The position numbers and the translations under genes are program-made. Below, piece after piece: positions 58,518 to 64,000 of a stretch of 64,000 nt of DNA (positions are counted from its first letter, which is position 1; each line of letters begins with the position of its first letter). The notes under the pieces are model-generated. The model did not search any database. It was not told the DNA's origin and was given only the letters and a program-made list of their open reading frames with translations. Source of the stretch: Profundibacter sp033851955 (GTDB lineage Bacteria; Pseudomonadota; Alphaproteobacteria; Rhodobacterales; Rhodobacteraceae); assembly GCA_033851955.1 (NCBI GenBank), contig JAWSVK010000004.1:1-64000 (forward strand), read 5' to 3'.

Positions 58518-61157
58518 ATGACTGGGTTAAAGACAACGCGCCCTGTTATGCGGGTGCAATCCATCCAAGATGTCCAATCTATCGAGGCACAGCCCTACGA
58601 AACGCATGTCACTGCAAGTAATCTTTACGATCTGTTTCGCGCGACGGCACAACACTGTGGTGACCTTCAGGCGTTGACCGTTCTGCGTTCACCGGACCCG
58701 AAAGATGTTGGAATTTCACTGACTCATTCTGAGCTGTTGCAGGCAATAACGGGGGCAGCCAACTTGTTCCGAGGTCTTGGACTCGCGCCTGACAAAGGCG
58801 TAGCCGCTTTCCTCACTCCGACTTTGCCCGACCTGCCTGCCCTATTACTGGGGGCGCAGGTCGCTGGAGTTGCCAGCACTCTTAACTATCTTCTTAGTCC
58901 AGAGGCCATAGCTGATCTTTTGATTGCCGAAAATGCTACCATCTTGGTCATCCCAGCCGCGCATCTTGACCAAACGTGTTGGGACAAGGCGCAGGGATTG
59001 TACCAAAAAGTTCCGAGCCTGCGACATGTTTTGGTTATTGGTGGTACTGATCTGCCCACCGAATTCACAGCACTATCGCAGGCGCTGATGCCCTGCGCTC
59101 GTGACGCATTGAACTTTATTCCAACGAGTGATCCAGACACCGTTTGTGCCCTGTTTCATACTGGCGGCACTACAGGGCGCCCGAAATTGGTTCCATTGAC
59201 CCACGGCAACCAAATTCACGCCGCGTTCGGGTTTGGGCAGGTATTTGGGTATGACGAAACGGACACCGTTATAAATGGCTTTCCGTTTTTTCATGTCGGC
59301 GGCACAATGACGACAGGGTTGGCGGTTATCGCGGCGGGAGGCCACATGATTGTGCCATCACCCTACGCGCTACGGCCGCCAGAAGTGCTTCAAAGTTACT
59401 GGCATTTGGTTGAATCCTTTGCCGCCACTGTGGTCAGCGGTGTACCTACTTCGATCGCCTCAATGACGCAGGCGTGGCAACCAGAGTGCAATGTATCGTC
59501 TATAAGGATGGCTGTGACGGGCGGCGCGGTATTGCCAACCACTGTCGCAACCCATTTTCAAGAAACGACGGGTGTCCGGCTTTTTGAAACTTATGGGATG
59601 ACTGAAACTGCAGCGGCAATAGCCTTTACGCCGGGTCAGGGAAATCCCATTCTGGGTTGTGTCGGCCTGCGCGCTCCCTATTCACAGACCCGGATTGTTC
59701 ATGTCGATGCCACGGATACCGAATGTGGGCCAGAACAAAGCGGGCTGGTGCAGGTGCGGGGACCACAGGTTTTTTCTGGGTACCTCGAAGCTGACCAAAA
59801 CGCTGGTGTTTTAGATGAAAGCGGATGGCTGACCACTGGCGACATTGGTTATCTCACCTCAGACGAACGGCTTGTACTCACTGGCAGAGAAAAAGACCTG
59901 ATCGTACGCAGCGGTCACAACATTGACCCTAGCGCGATCGAAGATGTGGCCAATCGTCACCCAGATGTCCAGATCAGCGCGGCTGTGGGTATGCCAGATC
60001 AATACGCAGGTGAAGTGCCTGTGTTGTTTGTGGTGGCAAAACCTGACACGACACTCAATCTGGCTGACCTGCACGAAATGCTTGTGGCAGAGTTGCATGA
60101 ACCCCCGGCGCGTCCTCGGCGTATTCTGGTTGTCGATGCTCTGCCGGAGACCGCCGTTGGCAAGATATTCAAACCAGCTTTGCGAGAGCAGGCCATAATT
60201 GAGAAACTGCGCTCGGAAGTCGCTCAGCTTTGTGGAACCTCGGTTTCATTGGACGTGTCCGTTCAGACAGACACGCAGAAACGCGCCCAGGTGCAAGCAA
60301 AGTTAACCGGCGCCACCAAAGATCAAATCGCCGCATTGACCGAGACGCTGGCATCACTGCCTCAGACCTATCACCTTATGCCAGTGGCTCCCTGCATTCG
60401 GCTTGGTGAATCTGAGGGTGTGGCTGTTCTGACCCTAGATCGGCCCGATACCTTGAATGCTGCGTCCAATGCGTTGATGCATTCGCTTGAGGTTCGGTTG
60501 CATGAAGTCGCGGCAATACCCAACCTGCGAGCCGTGATACTGACCGGAAAAGGCCGCGCTTTTTGCGCTGGTGGAGACCTGATCGAATTTGGTGAGGAAT
60601 TAGAAGCTGGCACATTGATCGAAACGCTTTCCTACAACCAACGAGTGATAACTATGATTGAGGAGCTTCCAGTGCCAGTGATCGGGGCCGTTAACGGCAT
60701 CGCCGTGGCTGGAGGTCTGGAAATATTGCTGTGTTGTGACATTTTGTTGGCCTCTGAAGATGCACGCTTGAGTGACGGTCACGCGAAATTCGGTATTCTT
60801 CCCGCAGGCGGCGCAACAGTGCGATTGGCTGAACGGATTGGCCCGGCAAGGGCCGCGCAACTTTTCTACACCGCAGAGGCGATAGATGCACAAACAGCAC
60901 TTAACTGGGGCCTGATCAACGAGATTTTGCCGCAAGAACATCTTCTGGATCGGGCTCAAGAATTAGCTCGGAAAATTTCAAAGAATAGCCCTGAAGCAAT
61001 CCGAAAAATTAAACAACTAACCAATCCAAATGTAGACAACCAGCTTCGCAAGACCCGTCTACGAAAAGAAATCAGTGCGTTTGTCACTCACCTTGAAAGC
61101 GACGACTTGAAAAAAGGGCTGTGTGCCTTTGGCGAAAAACGATTGCCCAAATATTAG
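58518..61157 (+). CDS. Acyl-CoA synthetase fused to enoyl-CoA hydratase
   Basis: This 879-residue protein joins an AMP-forming ligase and a crotonase-fold enzyme. In the ligase (about 35-560), the P-loop HTGGTTGRPK is at 214-223, YGMTET begins at 359 and the catalytic Lys is K549 in VGKIFKP. A linker (about 560-620) leads to the hydratase domain with GKGRAFCAGGD and AGGLE, where Glu735 fits the first catalytic Glu; the second position reads His755 (SDGHAKFG). It would make an acyl-CoA and then hydrate it or its enoyl form. The ligase half resembles broad medium-chain/aromatic acyl-CoA synthetases. No break lies between domains. Confidence 0.9.
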   Translation: MTGLKTTRPVMRVQSIQDVQSIEAQPYETHVTASNLYDLFRATAQHCGDLQALTVLRSPDPKDVGISLTHSELLQAITGAANLFRGLGLAPDKGVAAFLTPTLPDLPALLLGAQVAGVASTLNYLLSPEAIADLLIAENATILVIPAAHLDQTCWDKAQGLYQKVPSLRHVLVIGGTDLPTEFTALSQALMPCARDALNFIPTSDPDTVCALFHTGGTTGRPKLVPLTHGNQIHAAFGFGQVFGYDETDTVINGFPFFHVGGTMTTGLAVIAAGGHMIVPSPYALRPPEVLQSYWHLVESFAATVVSGVPTSIASMTQAWQPECNVSSIRMAVTGGAVLPTTVATHFQETTGVRLFETYGMTETAAAIAFTPGQGNPILGCVGLRAPYSQTRIVHVDATDTECGPEQSGLVQVRGPQVFSGYLEADQNAGVLDESGWLTTGDIGYLTSDERLVLTGREKDLIVRSGHNIDPSAIEDVANRHPDVQISAAVGMPDQYAGEVPVLFVVAKPDTTLNLADLHEMLVAELHEPPARPRRILVVDALPETAVGKIFKPALREQAIIEKLRSEVAQLCGTSVSLDVSVQTDTQKRAQVQAKLTGATKDQIAALTETLASLPQTYHLMPVAPCIRLGESEGVAVLTLDRPDTLNAASNALMHSLEVRLHEVAAIPNLRAVILTGKGRAFCAGGDLIEFGEELEAGTLIETLSYNQRVITMIEELPVPVIGAVNGIAVAGGLEILLCCDILLASEDARLSDGHAKFGILPAGGATVRLAERIGPARAAQLFYTAEAIDAQTALNWGLINEILPQEHLLDRAQELARKISKNSPEAIRKIKQLTNPNVDNQLRKTRLRKEISAFVTHLESDDLKKGLCAFGEKRLPKY

Positions 61158-61266
61158 TAAGGCCGGACCTGTTGCAATAATTTCTCGGGCTCGACGGTAT
61201 GAATGTCAGATATGCCTGAAAGCAGGCATTCATGCCGAAGATGGAAAATGTCGGTCAGCAGACAAA

Positions 61267-61299
61267 GCACACTTTCGCTGTTTAGGCACGAAAGTGTGC
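61267..61299. terminator. Long stem-loop between ligase–hydratase and marR genes
   Basis: GCACACTTTCG (61267-61277) pairs perfectly with CGAAAGTGTGC (61289-61299) around an 11-base loop. A second, smaller hairpin, ATGCCTG-AAAG-CAGGCAT, is at 61212-61229. They lie between convergent genes, so a bidirectional terminator is likely, but no U-tract follows. Confidence 0.45.
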
Positions 61300-61339
61300 A
61301 ATTCAGTAATTCCCGAATGCAAAATAGTGTTGCGCGCGA

Positions 61340-61792
61340 TTACCGCCAGTCGTCCACGCTGCGCGCCATTTTGTCCAGTAACCCAACAAGTGTTTCGCGT
61401 TCTTGGGTGTTTAAAGAACCCAACATCTTAGTTTCTGAAGCTGCGAAACTGGTCATGATTCGGTCATGTACGCCTTGGCCTTTAGACGTTATGTTGAGGA
61501 CCTGACGGCGAGTATCCACAGTATCTTTTTGCCTTGTTAGACACCCTTTTTGTTCCAGTGAGGATACAGCACGGCTGACCGTATTGGATGGTTGTTCAGT
61601 GATTTCGCAGATGTCGCGTGCATTTAGATCACGCCTGAAACTCAAGCACATCAGCACTGTCAGTTCTGGACGGATAAGCCCGGTTTCACGTTCCATTTTC
61701 CGCAACTGGGGCTCTCGCCAGAAGTTCGTGAGGAACGCAATCCGGTATCCAATAGGAAATGGTGTGGCGTCGAGGATGTCGATTAATTTCAT
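61340..61792 (-). CDS. MarR-family transcriptional regulator
   Basis: This 150-residue winged-helix regulator has NARDICEITEQPSNTVSRAVSSLEQKGCLTRQ as recognition helix and wing region and dimer helices at both ends. The ORF is open from 62017, which would overlap the operators and the TRAP gene; ATG 61792 is at the usual MarR start. It is divergent from the TRAP transporter genes and faces two palindromes that fit MarR operators, so it probably represses itself and that transporter. Confidence 0.88.
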   Translation of the reverse strand: MKLIDILDATPFPIGYRIAFLTNFWREPQLRKMERETGLIRPELTVLMCLSFRRDLNARDICEITEQPSNTVSRAVSSLEQKGCLTRQKDTVDTRRQVLNITSKGQGVHDRIMTSFAASETKMLGSLNTQERETLVGLLDKMARSVDDWR

Positions 61793-61819
61793 AATTTGAC
61801 TGTACCCTAAAAAAAGAGG

Positions 61820-61858
61820 TTGCTCCATATGGAAATATATTGTTCCATGTGGAACAAT
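61820..61858. promoter_or_regulatory. Two MarR-type operators between marR and TRAP genes
   Basis: ATTGTTCCA-TG-TGGAACAAT (61839-61858) has perfect 9-base arms. A second site (61820-61837) contains the 10-base palindrome TCCATATGGA (61824-61833) with similar flanks. The centres are 20 bases apart, two turns of the helix, so dimers would bind on one face. Both are between the divergent starts at 61792 and 61875. Confidence 0.75.
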
Positions 61859-61874
61859 CTTTGAGGGGAAATCT

Positions 61875-62387
61875 GTGACACTAAGAGAATGCACTATCGC
61901 GGGCCTAGCGTATATTTTGCTGATCTTGATGGCTGCGATCGTATTGCAGGTCGTCTTCAGCGCGCTTGACGTGAATCCTGTGCTCAGCTTTGCATCTGAT
62001 CTCGCGCTGATTGGCAAAGCTGTTACGTTGAACTCGTTGTTAGACTTTCAATGGCACCTTCTGTTGATTGTGGGGTTGCTTCCGTCGGGCATCGTTTGGC
62101 TGTCGGACAGCCACGTGCGTGTCGATTTCATCTATCAAACCCAGACCGAGCAAGCCCGCGCACGGGTGAATTTGGTCGGAAATTTGATCTTCGCGGCACC
62201 GTTTTTGGCGCTCGCACTACCTGCGTCATGGGACTTTATGCTGCGCGCGTGGAATTCGGATGAAGGATCGCGCAATGGCGGTCTGAATGATCTTTGGTTA
62301 ATCAAGGCTGTTTTGCCACTTGGGTTGGCGCTTTTGGCCTTGGCTATCAGTTTTGAAACCTTCCGCCTGATCCGGTCCGCACGATGA
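61875..62387 (+). CDS. TRAP transporter small permease (DctQ)
   Basis: This 170-residue protein has four hydrophobic helices, with WLSDSHVRVDFIYQ in the second loop, the DctQ pattern. Translation probably starts at a GTG (61875) with GAGGGG upstream. It links the binding protein and DctM in a Na+-driven import system. It overlaps dctM by four bases and is divergent from marR. Confidence 0.88.
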   Translation: MTLRECTIAGLAYILLILMAAIVLQVVFSALDVNPVLSFASDLALIGKAVTLNSLLDFQWHLLLIVGLLPSGIVWLSDSHVRVDFIYQTQTEQARARVNLVGNLIFAAPFLALALPASWDFMLRAWNSDEGSRNGGLNDLWLIKAVLPLGLALLALAISFETFRLIRSAR

Positions 62388-63694
62388 GCGAGAGTGTCCT
62401 TCCCCTTGCCATGGCCGCTCTGACCTTAACTGGCATTCTGGCCGGCTACAGAGTGGGTATGGTGCTGGCTGGTTCGGCTGGGCTGTTCATTCTGGTTTCA
62501 GACCTGCCAACAGCTTTTTTCAACCTGCTGGTCAGCCGGATTTATGCCAATGTACTGTCAAATTGGCTGCTGGTCGCAATCCCGATGTTCATTTTGATGG
62601 GCTTGATACTGGAAATTTCTGGCGTCGGCGAACGGTCACTTAGGGCGGCACAACGTGCGTTGGGTGGCAGCGCGGCGGGCATGGGCGTGTCGGTTCTGGT
62701 GATTGGCGTGTTGTTGGCGGCATCGTCAGGGATTGTTGGTGCGTCCGTCGTTTTACTGGCGCTTCTTGCGTTGCCCCGGTTGGAGGAAGCCGGTTATGAC
62801 AAACCTACCTCAGCTGGTTTGGTTGCCGCCTCAGGGACACTCGCCATCCTGATCCCACCCTCGGTTATGCTGATTGTGCTGGGAGATCAGTTGCAAACAC
62901 CCGTGCCGGATATGTTTGCCGGGGCCATTGGGCCGGGTCTGATGCTGGTGCTGATATACGGTCTTTACATTGTGTGGCGGGCGCGTGGGTTGCCTGCGAT
63001 GCCCAAGAGAGAACGTGTTTCACCATGGAAGACATTGTTCGACCTTGGGCCATTGCTGGCATTGGTCATCTCTGTATTGGGTTCGATCATTGCAGGGATT
63101 GCAACCCCAACAGAGGCGAGTGGCCTAGGTGCCTTTGGCGCAATGGTGATCACCATTATATACGGTCAATTCAGCTTTAAGATGTTGATGGAGGCCGCAA
63201 AGAAAACGGTCGTGACCGTTGCCGTGGTCTTGTTTGTCATGATCGGGGCGACCTGCTTTTCCGCCGTTTTCAAAGGTGTTGGCGGCGACGATCTGGTCGA
63301 AGCTGGAATCATGGCTTTCGGCAACGAACCCTATACAGTTTTGATGGTTGTTATGGCCGCAATTTTCCTGCTTGGCTTCGTTCTTGACTGGCTGGAGATT
63401 ACGTTGATCTTGATGCCGATTTTCGCGCCCATCGTTGCGGGCCTCGACTTTGGCAATGGGCTTGCGGGCCATGATTTGCTGATCTGGTTCGGCATCCTTG
63501 TGGCGGTCAATCTGCAAACCTCATTCTTGACGCCACCTTTCGGATTTTCGTTGTTTTACCTACGCGGCGCGGCGGGAGGCCGACTGACAACCCCACAGAT
63601 TTACAAAGGCGTGGCACCATTCATCGCATTGCAAGTCGCGGTGCTGGTGCTGCTGATCTTATTCCCCTGGCTGATCACCGGGTTCACATCATGA
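62384..63694 (+). CDS. TRAP transporter large permease (DctM)
   Basis: This 436-residue membrane protein has about twelve helices and typical DctM stretches: WLLVAIPMFILMGLILEISG, ATPTEASGLGAFGAMV and LEITLILMPIFAPIV, with PPFGFSLFYLRGAA near the C-terminus. It forms the ion-coupled transport path with DctQ. Its stop is 14 bases from the next start. Confidence 0.92.
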   Translation: MSESVLPLAMAALTLTGILAGYRVGMVLAGSAGLFILVSDLPTAFFNLLVSRIYANVLSNWLLVAIPMFILMGLILEISGVGERSLRAAQRALGGSAAGMGVSVLVIGVLLAASSGIVGASVVLLALLALPRLEEAGYDKPTSAGLVAASGTLAILIPPSVMLIVLGDQLQTPVPDMFAGAIGPGLMLVLIYGLYIVWRARGLPAMPKRERVSPWKTLFDLGPLLALVISVLGSIIAGIATPTEASGLGAFGAMVITIIYGQFSFKMLMEAAKKTVVTVAVVLFVMIGATCFSAVFKGVGGDDLVEAGIMAFGNEPYTVLMVVMAAIFLLGFVLDWLEITLILMPIFAPIVAGLDFGNGLAGHDLLIWFGILVAVNLQTSFLTPPFGFSLFYLRGAAGGRLTTPQIYKGVAPFIALQVAVLVLLILFPWLITGFTS

Positions 63695-63708
63695 AAGGGA
63701 GGAACCTC

Positions 63709-64000
63709 ATGAAAACGACACTGATCGCCGCATCCATCGCGGCCCTAATGGCAACCGGTGCATTGGCCGACAGCTATACAATGCAAAGCGCCTTTCCCGG
63801 GCTGCCCGTACTTGACCCAACCGCAAAGCGTTTTGTGGAAAAGGTAACGGTGCTGACCGGTGGCGAGGTCGAGTTCGACTATCTGCTCGCCGGTGAACTG
63901 TCGCCCCCAACCGAAATTTTCGACAACGTTAGTGCTGGCGCGATCGACGCTGCATGGTCCTATGCAGCATATGCGGCTGGCAAAGAACCTGCGGCCGCGC
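63709..64000 (+). CDS. TRAP transporter substrate-binding protein (DctP), cut by window end
   Basis: The first 97 residues are inside the window. A signal peptide (MKTTLIAASIAALMATGALA) is followed by SYTMQSAFPG and the stretch KRFVEKVTVLTGGEVEFDYLLAGELSPPTEIFDNVSAGAIDAAWSYAAY, the DctP/TakP pattern. ATG 63709 has GGGAGG upstream, preferred over 63691. The order Q–M–P places the binding protein last in what is visible. Confidence 0.85.
   Translation, partial: MKTTLIAASIAALMATGALADSYTMQSAFPGLPVLDPTAKRFVEKVTVLTGGEVEFDYLLAGELSPPTEIFDNVSAGAIDAAWSYAAYAAGKEPAAA

Noticed and set aside
58518..61157. Feruloyl-CoA synthetase plus hydratase/lyase (Fcs–Ech) reading of the fusion
   Set aside because: The crotonase half keeps the first Glu and has His at the second site, the opposite of the HCHL active site, so hydroxycinnamate degradation is not supported.
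61123..61431. Cys-rich 102-codon ORF after the ligase–hydratase gene
   Set aside because: It overlaps both convergent genes' ends and two hairpins, has no ribosome-binding site, and the Cys spacing does not form a known motif.
61793..62017. N-terminal extension of the MarR regulator
   Set aside because: It would run through the operators and into the TRAP gene; MarR proteins normally begin near residue 76 of this frame.

Overview
This window comes from an alphaproteobacterium, most likely a marine member of the Rhodobacteraceae (Roseobacter group). Supporting signs are the gene orders rpoZ–RelA/SpoT–DUF2062–pdxJ–acpS–lepB–rnc–era–DUF1491–recO and HPr–EIIA–RapZ–short HprK–ChvG–ChvI facing pckA, the fmt/deformylase cluster, a long-form methylsuccinyl-CoA dehydrogenase, and TRAP plus tripartite tricarboxylate transporters. 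No rRNA, tRNA, CRISPR array, plasmid origin or intact insertion sequence was seen. The identification rests on gene content and order only; no database search was possible.

Layout. 0–11.3 kb: start of a minus-strand gene, lipoprotein, cytochrome P450, DUF4279 protein, parC, SH3-domain protein, an SDR–HIG1–cobalamin adenosyltransferase operon, etfBA, a DUF6473 protein and 3-hydroxybutyryl-CoA dehydrogenase. 11.3–18.7 kb: acyltransferase and a regulatory block (HPr, EIIA, RapZ, HprK, ChvG, ChvI) divergent from pckA. 18.7–23 kb: betaine-type ABC importer and a TauE-family permease. 23–28.4 kb: methylsuccinyl-CoA dehydrogenase, hydrolase, META lipoprotein, recO, an AraC regulator divergent from a GST. 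28.4–36.8 kb: minus-strand housekeeping run. 36.9–43.1 kb: NYN protein, ispH, methyltransferase, rnhA, small membrane protein, fmt, two deformylase-family genes and a PatB-type aminotransferase.

At about 43.1–43.8 kb there is a decayed IS3-family fragment, and gene content then changes to an accessory catabolic region reaching the window end. It has three uptake systems of different classes (TctBAC, a peptide-type ABC importer with a fused permease–ATPase, and a TRAP transporter cut by the window end). Between them lie a serine hydrolase, a type-B carboxylesterase, a CaiB/BaiF CoA-transferase, an SDR of the 3-hydroxyacyl-CoA type and an acyl-CoA synthetase fused to an enoyl-CoA hydratase. LysR and MarR regulators sit next to clear candidate operators. 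The inferred job is import of an esterified or carboxylic compound, de-esterification, CoA activation and a beta-oxidation-like sequence; the substrate cannot be read from the sequence.

Main points for follow-up: the ligase–hydratase fusion in its island; a deformylase paralogue lacking the metal-ligand Cys and catalytic Glu beside an intact deformylase; a 67–68 bp three-armed palindromic repeat present just after both recO and fmt; and palindromes that look like LysR and MarR operators. In the core part, etfBA, 3-hydroxybutyryl-CoA dehydrogenase, methylsuccinyl-CoA dehydrogenase, cobalamin adenosyltransferase and pckA fit acetyl-CoA assimilation through the ethylmalonyl-CoA pathway.
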